Origin: Sipunculus nudus | Taxonomy: Eukaryota > Annelida > Sipuncula > Golfingiida > Sipunculidae | Length of the DNA: 64,000 nucleotides | Direction: 5' to 3' | Assembly: GCA_026874595.1 (NCBI GenBank) | Contig: CM049308.1 | Span: 76,123,124 to 76,187,123 of the forward strand | Shown: in pieces, positions 1 through 11,205 of the stretch | How positions within the stretch are numbered: the stretch's first letter is position 1 | How the letters are laid out: every line of letters begins with the position of its first letter | Notes under the pieces: model-generated | Told to the model about the DNA's origin: nothing | Databases searched by the model: none | Seen by the model: the letters and a program-made list of their open reading frames with translations, nothing else | Program-made: the position numbers and the translations under genes

Positions 1-30
1 AGTGGTGGTGGGTGAGGAAGTGAAGGAATT

Positions 31-44
31 GGGGGGGGGGGGGG
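31..44 (+). repeat. G14 homopolymer
   Basis: An uninterrupted run of 14 G lies just inside the window start. It is prone to slippage and assembly error, and could form stacked-G structures. Confidence 0.95.
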
Positions 45-256
45 TTCAGCAGGGACAAGGAATCCCAGCAAGTGACAAGACTGGTTTTTATGTCTTGGTT
101 TTAATGCACTTTAATTATTTTACACATTTATGTATATTTACTGATGAAAAAATTCAGTTGATTTTAATAGTTGTGAATATTTGAGGGATAATTTCAATCT
201 TCTTGGCTGTTAAGAAGACCACGCCACTCATGACCCAATATTTTTTGTGTTTTCAG

Positions 257-340
257 GTGGAATGTATCAGTGCTGATACAGGGGAAAGATTTACTGAATT
301 ACAACCACCTGGAGACCCAGCACTGACAGCCACAAACTGA
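257..340 (+). CDS. Possible terminal exon of an unidentified plus-strand gene
   Basis: A strong acceptor (branch-like CTCATGAC, then a T-rich run ending TTTTGTGTTTTCAG at 256) is followed by an open frame of 27 codons. It starts VECISADTGERF and ends PPGDPALTATN before TGA at 338-340. The composition is protein-like rather than AT-driven. Polyadenylation-type AATAAA hexamers occur at about 1110 and 1398, which would give a 3' UTR of roughly 0.8-1.1 kb. Upstream exons would lie before the window. I do not recognise the protein. A second frame (22 codons) is also open after the same acceptor. The exon would lie on the strand opposite the actinin intron. Confidence 0.3.
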   Translation: MECISADTGERFTELQPPGDPALTATN

Positions 341-2000
341 CAACTTGGATACACACACAATTATCTAATACCCATATATTTTTTTCTTGTTGGATTGTCC
401 TCCAACTTGTAACATGGAATGTACATTTGGTTGACAAGCCTGAAGATCAGAGATCCTCTAGCATTACAGATTACGAGTGATACAAGAGGGCTAGATAACT
501 TAACAGAGGGACAGTGTTATGATAAACACATCATTATGATCTGCACTGGATGTATGTAAGTATATATATAATGTAATACATATCCTTTTTTTTCCTCATC
601 TCTGGTTTATGCTGTGCAGTGTCATACTGTTAGTTTTTACACACTGTGCAGCTGTGTCAAACAAACAGACCTGCTACTTTTGCACCCCATGAAACATTAT
701 TATTGTATTAAAGTCCTGTTCAAGCAGAATACAACTCATACAACAATGTACAGTGGACCGGGAAGTCCCTTCACCTGAGATGTATATCTCATAGCACCTA
801 AACCTATAAGAGTCACTTGTTGACAAGAACAGTAAATTTACATGCTTCCAGCGAGGATTCAGAGTACTTGATACACAAACTGACTATAATCCTCCACAGG
901 GGCAGGTTCCTGAACCAGTCACCAGATGGCCCTGTAATCTGAGGTTAAAGGTCACAACCAGAACCTGACTTCACTTTAGCAAAATGATGTTTTCTGTAAT
1001 CAAGCTTCATACTAAGTAAAGGTACAGGCTGCTGTTCTATAAACAGAAGTTTAGATTGGGAAAAGACTCACTTGGCAAAAAATTAAAAAAAAAAAAAAAG
1101 GAATGTGAACTGAAATAAACCAATTATGACCAAAGCTGTGACAGCAAGGAAATGTGGTGACTCAATATAGGAAAAATCACCTTGGTCTACCGCAAACATT
1201 CTATGAATGACAACAAACTGTTCTGTTCCACAGCTAAAATCCTTTGTTTATTTGTATCATGTATATATATCACATTATTTGTGTATCTTTCAGTATCAGC
1301 TGACACCTGTCAAACTGTCAAGAAACTATGCACCTGTCAGGTGATCAAGGGTTTTTTTAAGTTGCGTATCCATGTATGAAGGGGTTGATTTCAAGAGAAA
1401 TAAATTTGTAACATTTTCACAAATTGAGTCTTCATGATATTGTGTATTCAGGAATATAGTTGTAGTGGATTTTATTTCATGAAATTCATAAGCAGCAGCT
1501 TCTCCAGATTTCAGAGTACAACTAACATTTTTTTAAAACATAACTTATTTCACAGCTAAAATGTTATTTGAAAGTTACACAGTACTGTGCTCAAATGTGG
1601 AGAATTATTGGCTAATACATGTATACTGAACTATGATGTAATTCAGATAGTCTCAGAGTTCTCTATTAGTGTACATGTTAATCAAAGTCAACATGCATTT
1701 CTGATGGCTGTAAATGTTTTAAATTTTATTATTTACAAAAGTCATCTTTTCATTCCAGATGAATCACAAAATTGACAACCCTATGTAATTATTTTAAATA
1801 TAAGGCATAAATTTGTTGTATCAAAGCAATTGTTCCCACCTGATTTTTCTTTTCATCTGTTGATAGTTGGTAACTAATTTATAAACCTTTTTATAGAAGT
1901 AATGATAATACAAAGCATTAGGGACCACGTTGCCTTGTTTCAAGTGGGGTAAAAATCAACCAGTAGTATTTCTTGCAAATTATGTGCATCACTGCAATGA
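341..2000. other. AT-rich non-coding stretch
   Basis: No gene, long inverted repeat or tandem repeat is apparent beyond an A15 run at 1085-1099. If the 257-340 exon is real, the first kilobase would be its 3' UTR. Confidence 0.5.
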
Positions 2001-2231
2001 TGAAGTAGAACAGGCTAGCTGGCTGTAATCTTGACGTCATCATTTTAACCAACGCAAGCAGAAGCACGCAAGCACCTTACAGATATGATATCAATTAGGG
2101 AACGGTGTATAACGTGAGCATGCCACCACCGCAAAGAAGACAGATTTCAAGGTGTCACCGATCACCTGTCCAGCACGTTATAGGAACCAGTCTTTGACAT
2201 CTGGTATTTGGATCTTGGGTGAGAACTTTCA

Positions 2232-2399
2232 CCAAAGAACATGAAAAACTGCGCCTCTGCAGCCAAAAGCTCGAGCCACTGGGGAAATATGTTGCGTCGG
2301 CATAAAGCCATCTCTCTCCAGCCGACTGCAGCTGAAATCCACAACATTCCTGGCAGCCTCGTACATTTCATGGCCATTATTTCTTTTCTCTTCCAACGT
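2232..2399 (-). CDS. Unidentified open frame, possible exon or decayed coding fragment
   Basis: There are 56 open codons on the minus strand between a TAA (2400-2402) and a TGA (2229-2231), in a locally GC- and CpG-richer patch (about 2000-2470). The translation contains HEMYEAARNVVDFSCSRLE and then RDGFMPTQHISPVARAFGCR, whose composition is unlike the Phe/Ile/Lys/Tyr-rich translations of the AT-rich surroundings. No domain was recognised and no convincing acceptor/donor pair was found. It could be an exon, a remnant of a mobile-element protein, or chance. Confidence 0.18.
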
Positions 2400-2870
2400 T
2401 TAATGACAGATGTACATATCCCTCCGGAGCAAGTGTCTAATTCATCATTTATAAAATGAACCTGCAAGAATGAATGTTCCCAAGTGGCTTAGCATGGAAT
2501 TCGTACAGGTTTGTGTGTGTTGTTACAATGAACTACATGTTGGAGTGGAAAATCCTGTTCTATCATTCTAAACTAAACCTATGAAAATTGTAAATCTGAA
2601 CACATAAGCTTTGAAAACAAAAATCTTATGTTACTTTCCCAATCTGAACATTTAATTGCTTGTGAACTGTAAATAAACCATACTTTACAACAAATGGTAT
2701 TAATAACCTCTAAAGTAGCATGTGTAGATTACTAGTATATGTTAATGTTTATCAGGAAGAGTGCTGGAAATTATTATAAGCACAATAACAGTTCCTTGTT
2801 ATAGTACACAATGATCTATGTGTCCTTATCATCATCATTGTCTTTCTGATGATCTGATGCAATGGTTAAA

Positions 2871-2952
2871 CTGAAAACGATACTCTGATTGTGATACAGA
2901 TTAACTCGCAGCTGAAAATGATACTCTGATTGCAATACAGATTAACTGGCAG
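2871..2952 (+). repeat. 41-bp direct tandem duplication
   Basis: Two adjacent 41-bp copies (2871-2911 and 2912-2952), each starting CTGAAAA and ending CTCGCAG or CTGGCAG, differ at only a few positions (for example ACGATACTC against ATGATACTC). Weakly tRNA-promoter-like motifs follow at 2972-3015. Confidence 0.9.
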
Positions 2953-3114
2953 CTTGAGGCACCATCTGGTAGAAAAGGTATACAACAGTACTGAAGGTCC
3001 AGAGTTCAATTCCCATCCATGCCAGTGAAATAAATAGTGAAAGTTCAACAAAGTCTCAATGTTCTAACAATTGCTGTGATAGATGCATGAGAGTTTAAAT
3101 GGATTTAAAGGATT

Positions 3115-3431
3115 GTAGGTGGCACAAGTCTCTAGTAAAGCTATCCATAAATTTTGACAACACCAAATTTCAAGGCAATCCACTGACACCCTGTTAAAAA
3201 AATTCTGTATGATATTCACCAAAAGTTGGCCAATTTAAGGTCATTGTCATAGCAGTAAGGGTCATGACCTATGTTCAAACAGGCTCTGTCCTCAGACTGA
3301 TATCTTTACACAAGATTTGACAAATTTTTATTAAATTTTTTTTTTAGTTATTTCCCTCTCAAGGATTGTCTGCGAGGATGGTGGCTGTGCAACCATGCTG
3401 AAACTTTTATTTCCCCGTCTGTCTGGGGATA
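3115..3431 (+). mobile_element. Remnant 3' end of the 21-kb-type Helentron/HINE-like element
   Basis: The segment is colinear with the last 360 bp of the element at 21204-23541. It has GTAGGTGGC near the start, then an AAGGTCATTGTCATAGCAG block followed by GGGTCATGACC, then a degenerate counterpart of the text before the 3' end. It finishes with GTCTGGGGATA at 3421-3431, identical to the right arm of that element's terminal hairpin. The left arm (TTTCCCCG) is damaged. There are no tandem units and no 5' end, so this is a truncated and old copy. Confidence 0.6.
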
Positions 3432-6400
3432 TTATCATAAGACACCAGCCTTCCTCCTTGTTAACAGACAGTGCCAACAGCAGGCCATGGTACAAAACTA
3501 GCAAAAAGTAACAAAGTGAATATCTGATTTATTATAATTGTCACATCACTGCTGTGCAACTGAACAATAAATGAATGAGATATGTGATATGTTGCTAGGA
3601 TGGACAGCAAACAATCCTAGGCTTGTCCTGAAATTCCCCTAGAGGTACCAGTATGTTCAGGCTCCAGGAAACACAGAACTGTTCACGATGCCAGCATACA
3701 CCTTATAATAAATCACTCCACATGGGTATCTATCATGCTCTGTGCACCACACCTTGTATGATATGTGTTCACTGTATAATCATGCATCAATCTCCCTAAC
3801 TCAAATACAGCTTAATTTGTATATATACTGTTAGTAAACCACTGAGTAAAGATTCAATCATTACAGGTAGATAAAACACTGATACATAGGTAACCCCGAT
3901 GAGATATTTTTAATCTGTTCATTGTGAATTCAGAAAGTGCTTGGTTTTGTATGGTACTGTTGATAACTGAATATAAAACCCCCATGAAAACATTTGCAAC
4001 ATTATTAAGCTTCAATTTTGATGAACTTTTATTATTTTAAGGACAATAAACAAAAAAGAACTTAGTCAAAATCTAGTTTTAGTTTAACAATTGTTTAACT
4101 TGTCCTTGTCAAGATAGGATGCTTTACTTCAAGTGCCTGTTTTTTTAATAAATAGTACAAATAATTAAATTAATTATTTCTCCTTTTTATTTCTCAGTAA
4201 ACAGCTCAGTTCTTAAATAACAGTTGTATTTAAACTGAGCTATTGGTTCACTAATAATACATCAAGCATCAATTGGTCATAACTGTAGTATACTTGTGTA
4301 TTGTTAAAAAGCACTCTTGCAAAATCGTATCTCAACAAATTTGACAAGTGCTTGACACCATCAACCTAGTAAATACATTTGTTTACATAACCCCATATCG
4401 AGCCAGATTTTGGAGAGTCAATATTACAAATGGCTCAAAACTCATGAAAACCTGTCACATCTAGAACACTTCATCAGAACCATGCAAATACAGCTTAAAG
4501 GGGCCTATTCTGATATCTTATGTTTATTAAAGGGACCTATTCCTATGTCTGACGTGTATTTACTTAAAAGATAATCCCTTGAACCTTGCATAAAAACAGG
4601 CACGAAAACATGACCCATTGCACACTGGCTGTTTATTTTGTTTATAACAACATGTTAATAACACGTTGGGGGCCCCGACAAAATAATCCAAACATATTCA
4701 ACAAAGACATCTGGCCGCAAGTCAGAAGAACCAGAGTTTTTTAATAGAATTTGCGCCTAGAGACCTTTCAACTTCCACACATTCATCACAGAGGCAGTTT
4801 AAAAATTTTCTGAACAGGAGTTTCCTACAGTTCAATAATATATGTACACAGAGTAGGCCTGATCACATAAATTCTACAGAAAAGGTAGGTGAATAGCCGG
4901 CTTTAATTACAGGTATAAGCTAGTTTGTGTGGTGATTTAATTATTACAATTGATCAATAAAATATCTAAAGGGGTTTTTATTCCTAAACTTTAGGTAATA
5001 AAAGCCTGCCTGAATAGGGCTAGCTTTTAAAATGGCAGACTCACGAGTTACGCATATGCTACAACAGATTGTTTTACGTCATTTATAGAGGCAAGAGGCA
5101 AAGTGTGTATTTATAACTCAGGTTTTCTAAATCTTTACAGATCAGCATGAGAATGAAATGTTCATTGTTCAAACATACTAGAAAATGCTGTCTCTCCCTG
5201 TGCATGCATGTTTATATTTGTCTTCCAGGATATATAATTACTAGCATGGTAAGAGCCTACCATATTTAATATCCTTAATCAACACTTATAATGAACATTA
5301 TATATCCTTTAAATTATAGAGGAAATCTGTTGCATAACATATAACCACCTTAAATCTATAAATGATAACCATATCTAAGATGTAACAGTCAAAATTTTTC
5401 TCCTACCCGAAAAACTTGTACAGGTATCTTCCTCAAAAGAAGAAAGCCATCAACAGGCATCTTGAAAATGTCCTTATAATACTTCTTTTATAAACCTACA
5501 AGTCTTTGAAAAGACAACTTTATCCTGTTGCATGACAATACATAATTTACTTATGGTTATCTCTACCATTTACAGCATACAACATTATTATTGCCAACCC
5601 TAGTGATGCCTAAACCATGGCATGTGTACTAAATGTTGACAGTACCACAATTTACAGTCCATGTATGGTTTTATACACTGTTCATACAACCAAGTTGGTT
5701 ACAAGTTATAACGCAACAGACAAACAAACATTGTATAATCTGGTATAATCAGATTTTTTTTATTACAAAATGACCTTAGATTTTCTTTCAAATGACAAAG
5801 GTCTGGCAGTCAAAGTTCAAGGTCACTTGATGATTAACACTAATAAAGAAACTGCTAATAAACACAACTCCATGTTTTTGTTCATAAAATTTACTGAAAA
5901 AAATGTAAAATATTCATTCAGAGTGTAATCTGAAGATATTTTCAGGCACCACAGTTGTACAACCATATAGTCATGGTAAAAGTCAAGGTGGGCAGAAGGT
6001 CAAAAGAATAATAGTAAAATGTTAGGGAGTTGTACAGTCCTGATCACCAGGGTAATTCAACACAATACTTGGTCATAAAATGCATCAAATGCATCTGTTT
6101 TAATTACATAAAAAAAACTTTAAAAGGATTTTTTACAACAGTTGGTGAATCACCTTACATTTTAATATTTGGAGGAAGCAAACAAGTTCAGTCATTCTTT
6201 GGACACTTCCTTAACATATTTAAATATTTGCATGACATTTTAGTGAACATAACAAAAAGAATGTAAACTACTCATAAGGAAGTTTAATGGGCCTTCCTTG
6301 GAACTTTCACTTGGTAATTATGTAAACAAACTTGAAATTACTTTCACATGTTTTATGGTTGATACAACAAACAAGATAATGTCAACGGAAATGACAAGAG

Positions 6401-6440
6401 GGCTGAACCTTTCACTTTCCTAGGTAGATTTCCAGACAGT
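3432..6440. other. AT-rich intronic stretch
   Basis: No coding region or mobile element was recognised. The one structured item is an imperfect hairpin at 4203-4241, listed separately. Confidence 0.5.
4203..4241. repeat. Hairpin with 15-bp stem
   Basis: The left arm AGCTCAGTTCTTAAATA and right arm TATTTAAACTGAGCT pair over 15 bp with a 2-nt bulge, around a 7-nt loop (ACAGTTG). It is too short to call a microRNA precursor and may be the core of a decayed MITE. Confidence 0.7.
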
Positions 6441-6625
6441 GATGAACCAATCAGAAATCAAGTTTGCCACATATGACCAATCAGATTGAAGGAAAGACAA
6501 GAAACAAACATAGTCAATTATAGCACAGCGAAAATAGCACTGAGAATATGAACCAATCATATGCCCAGTCTGTGGAAACAGACCAATCAGCAAGTAGGAA
6601 AGGCAAAAGAGACAAAGACACTGAA
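6441..6625 (+). repeat. 106-bp duplication carrying four CCAAT boxes
   Basis: CCAATCA occurs at 6447, 6477, 6553 and 6583, so the spacing is 30, 76 and 30. The flanking text also matches between the two halves (GAACCAATCA, then GACCAATCAG, then an AAGG/AAAGRC purine-rich run). This is an old tandem duplication of about 106 bp, each half holding a pair of CCAAT motifs 30 bp apart. NF-Y is known to bind CCAAT; binding here is inference. Confidence 0.7.
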
Positions 6626-8986
6626 TATTGTGTAATGATTTGATGACAATAGAAGAGTATGTCATATATATGTACATCTGAAAAGGAGTTATCAGTTGAT
6701 AAATGATAAATGTGTGATTTCATTCAACTTTTAATAAAAACAATGATGATGACTTCAGAGCAACTACAGCAAGCGTAGGGACCCTGGCTGCCAGCAAGTA
6801 CAGTAGCTGCCTTCAACAGACTGTGTTAATGGGTGTATGCTTCAAGGACTGTAAAACTAACACCGATAAGGTTTCAAAACACAGACCCAGCTGGGCCGAC
6901 CTACTCATTGGCAGACATCTAAAAATAGACATCTAGCTCATTGTTGACAAGACTGACTTAAAATGACCCTGCATCATGATCTTTTTGTTTATTTACAACC
7001 CAAGAAAAGCAAAATAAGTGGACGCTCCACCCTGCCCATGCAGATCATTGAGGTATACATGGTAGTTTTTACTGGTGTAACTGTTCTGTGGCTCCCAGCC
7101 AACTAAACCTAGAGTTTGTTACTTTGATTTATGAACATTAAGTAAATATGAACTGTGTCAGAGTCCAGTGTGATAAAATAAACAAGGAGACCATGAATCT
7201 AGCAAAGTTCAGGGATAATGGAATGACTGTATTTCTGTAACTGTAAAGAACAACTGTTATAATCTGAACACTGAAAGATAAAATTTATACACCATTGTCA
7301 CTTTTTATGACAAAATATATAGATATTGCAATCTGATCACAGGTACTCTGACAAATGACTTCTGTATGTATTTAAAATAAGGTCCATATGCAGATACTGA
7401 TAATGTATTCAAGAGTCAACACAAGCAATTTACAACATATCCTGAACCAAAAATATGCCAAAACAGAATCATCCTTGTAAATACACATTGAACAAAAAAC
7501 AATTTTCACCCTTCCCTCTTTCAAATGGCAACAGATTTTCAAATCCTGGCAATTTGTCTTGGCTATAATTAACAGGCAGTGCCATTATTTTGTTGATGGC
7601 CCCTTTGCATGTGTCATTTTCACAACAGTGTTCAAGCAGTGACAGCTACTGTGTTGTCAAGCATGACCCAAATGGCAAGGAATGTTCTTTTCCGGTGTTA
7701 TAATAGTACAATGAAATGTACCAGTCTCTATACGGGCATGTTAGCATACAATATGCATACTTGTCAAGGTCCTCTGTTATAGGTAACAGGAAGTAGATAT
7801 ATGTCAAGATATATGAATAAGTTCCACTGGAAAGACATACTAGGTATTTCATACTCCATTGAACATCATCAGCTATATTGTGTTGAGGGTTTTTGCGTTG
7901 TCTAAAAGCGCGAGTTCCTTTACTGGTCAAAAGTAAAACACTGGGAAAGAACAAAACAGTAAAAGTTTTGTCAACAGAAATTACAAGTTGCCAGTTGGTC
8001 TCAATGCCATTTGATATTTGGCATAATGCCATCTTTTAATCCTCTGCACTGTTCTGCCCTGTAAACTAAGCTTTGGCTGTGCTAGTTTTGTAAAGCAGGG
8101 ATTTTGTCCTTCACCCATAGAACCATATCTATTTCCTTTAATAATTTGTAACTACATATCATATCCTTGTATCCCACTGTTTTAATGGCACATTTTAGGA
8201 GTAGAAACTACCTGCCTGGTATTATAGGTTTACTATCACAACATTATTACAGCGGAATATTACAACTAGTACACAGTATTGTGTCACTGTGAGATTATTA
8301 TAGTTACTGCCTTTGACCTGTTCAAGGCCAAACTGTTCTGACACTGAACTTCCTACATTTACATCAGTGTGTCAGATGTTTACACTGTCTTTTATATCAG
8401 GTATACAATATGACAAGCGACAGACCAGATGACAATGACACAGCTAGCATTAATATGCAGCTGTGTACAGTATATGATTGGATAATTACACATATATATA
8501 TTATATTTATAATTTGTTTTCAGTCTTCTGATCATTTCCTTTGTCATCCCAACACCACCACTTCCCATATTTCCCTTTATAAAGTTATTCCCTAATTTTT
8601 TTTCTCAGTTTTACTCCATAACTGCCACACTACCATTTCCTTCCAGTGTGTTCCCTGTTCTTCTGAGTATCAGCTTTTTCAGATCAGATTTTGTCCATGT
8701 GTCCTGTGTCTGTGAGTACAGTAATCAACCAACCTCCTTGATATTTTCCCCTTCTTTGTACAATACATTTACATTTAGTCCTTTTTTAATCTCTTTTAAT
8801 GTATTTCCTTGTGTTCCATCATTCATCCATCTCCTCATGGATTTTACACCTCTGATTGGGAATTTTCCCACATGTGATGTATTTTAATTATGCTATATGC
8901 TTCCACTTCAATAGTTACTCCCATACATCTTGTGTATTCAAACATTCCAGATTTCTGCATGGAATATTTCCTTTGTTTTTAATATG

Positions 8987-8988
<2 letters not shown>
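6626..8988. other. AT-rich intronic stretch
   Basis: Nothing recognisable. Open frames here are short and have the composition expected of AT-rich DNA. Confidence 0.5.

Positions 8989-9021
<33 letters not shown>
8989..9021 (+). repeat. (CT)16 microsatellite
   Basis: A perfect CT dinucleotide run, followed by a T14 run at 9088-9101. Confidence 0.97.
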
Positions 9022-9024
<3 letters not shown>

Positions 9025-9275
9025 TATACTTCTGCACAAGTACTTTCAATCATTAATGTCAGATGCCCTGAGTCTTTCCATGAATTCTTTTTTTTTTTTT
9101 TCCTCTCAAGTGTATTTTATTTTACCTACACACCAATCACTAGTGCCTGTGTTTATTATCTCAACCAAGGAGGTTATGTTTTGACCTGAATCTGCTTGAT
9201 TATTAGTTTGTGTATCCATTGCCAGTATTATCCAACAACTTCTAATAAAATCGCATGAAAGTTAAGTATTGTGTG

Positions 9276-11183
9276 CTGGGCTCGCGCTAGCCCCTCGCCA
9301 CGTCGCCAAATGCTAGTAATTTGTCCAAAATGCGAGGAAACTTTTTGCAGAAATCGCCACAGTTGAGATTAAAAAATAATACACAAATCCTACCATCGAT
9401 TATTCCGTGATCGTGTTTGTTTACAACTGTCAAAAAGTCGGAGAATCCACAAAGAATTTAAGGAGAATATTTGGAGTTGTTAAACATTGCGTGAACAACC
9501 ATAAAAATTCTCTGGCTCTCCGAGAATTCTCTGGCAGATGCCCTTTATTCTTATAAAACAAAACCTAACTCTGCTCTGATTGGTCGATAGTTGAGCATGG
9601 AACTTAGCTTAACGCTCATTGGACAGAAGGTAAATTTCGCTGATCATCTGTGAGTTGTGACACGGTTTACGTATCAATATATACAATATTACAGCGACTG
9701 ATTTCACACACCGTAATAAATAAAGCGTACTGGGTAATTGTGTTTTCTTCATTAAAGTGTAATTAGCCGGCATCTATCAAATATTTTCGTCAGTGGTTAA
9801 TATATACGGCCTTATGGTCTTGTAACACCCGCCGCTATGGTCGGCGAAATATATGCTATCCTTGAACGGAGATGTTCTCAAACTACAATTTTTAAAGATT
9901 GTTTCGCGTGTTCCCGCGCGCGCTTCATGTCAGAGACAGCATGATGTATGGACATATAATCTTCCCAGAGGGGACAGTGTGATTCTCAGGTGTTTGATTG
10001 AGGCTGTTTTATATATGTGCACTAATCTTATGACATTATTGCTTCAAAGTCATTTAATCACACATAGGGCTTATTACAGCTTCCAGTAACAGAATGTATT
10101 ATCCTGATTACTATAAGTATTACTATTGATTTCCTATTACTACTAACCATTATTATAATGGTGTCATGAAAAGCTTTAAATGCCATGGCTATTGTTAGTA
10201 TAAATTTCCTCCTATTTTGGTATTACTGACTACACAAAGATTAAAATACTATAAGAAGAACAAACTTTATTCTAGGAGTATGTTTTTCATGTTAGCTCGG
10301 ATGAATACTGCCAAATGACCTTAGTTTGACTACAGGGCTTCTTTATTTAAACAGGATATATATTGTTGTATAATAACCTGTGTTACCACTAGTGTCCACA
10401 TCTTTGGATAACTGCTGGGCAATTATACATACTTCAGTCAATAAACATGGTTATCCAGTATGCTTTATTCATTACAGTGGGTGAAATGTGTAATGGGTAA
10501 TGTACCTTGTCCAATGAGCAATTGACTAAATTCCCATGCCAAACCTTTGACCAATCATAGCAGAGTTCGTATTTGTTCAATAGAATCAATGTTGGTCCTT
10601 TTGAGTAAAATCTTTTACCAGACCTAGGTGAGTTGAATTATAAATGTTACAATCCATGGTAGGTTAATTTCACAAGAACAAAAGAAGGATCTGCGAATGT
10701 TTTCAGACACGACTTCCTTAAATACTGAAAAGCTATGTGCACGGATGGCAACAGGCCATCCTCCTTTTATTATCAGATTTGATGGGCCATCTTATTAATT
10801 TAGTGGCTATGCTAGATACCCCTATTGGAGGAAAGCAGTCGGTGACTAAATTAAGACCTCATCAGTATTGCTGCTAGTTTTCACACCATAGTAAACCCAT
10901 AGGCTAGTAATAGTAATTAATAGTAATAGCAATTTATTATCCTCTTACTACTACTATTGTTCATAATTTTTTATCATTTTTTTTCTATTACTGCCTACTA
11001 CTGTTTAAATGTTTTGGAATGACTGCCTATTGCTATGATCTATAATATGTAATGTATTAATCAGCTTAGAAGATTAATTCATTAAACGTTTCCTGTGGCT
11101 AACCAAAGTGAGCTGTGGCTAATGATTTTCCAACCTAATTAGCCACAGTGGCTAACAAGTTTCTATGGCCAGCGCTAGCCCAG
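9276..11183. mobile_element. Probable hAT-like non-autonomous element
   Basis: The ends form an inverted repeat: CTGGGCTCGCGCTAGCC at 9276-9292 matches the reverse complement of GGCCAGCGCTAGCCCAG at 11167-11183 at 15 of 17 positions. The right end has four subterminal copies of GTGGCTAA (both orientations) between about 11093 and 11155, and the left end has TCGCCA repeated three times. Clusters of short subterminal repeats are typical of hAT termini. The flanks are GT-rich, so an 8-bp target duplication cannot be judged. The interior (about 9540-9960) is CpG-enriched and includes a 35-codon ATG frame at 9838-9945, but no transposase was recognised. Confidence 0.5.
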
Positions 11184-11205
11184 GTGTGTGTGTGGGGGGG
11201 GGGGG
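11184..11205 (+). repeat. (GT)n followed by G12
   Basis: A short GT run grades into 12 consecutive G directly after the hAT-like right terminus. Confidence 0.95.

Noticed and set aside
2972-3015. tRNA-like A-box (TGGTAGAAAAGG) and B-box (AGTTCAATTCCC) motifs
   Set aside because: The cloverleaf stems do not pair properly and no SINE body or poly-A tail follows. At most it is a decayed tRNA-derived SINE.
6919-6928. Perfect MEF2-type motif CTAAAAATAG in the actinin intron
   Set aside because: Tens of such matches are expected by chance in 52 kb of AT-rich DNA, so one is not evidence of muscle control.
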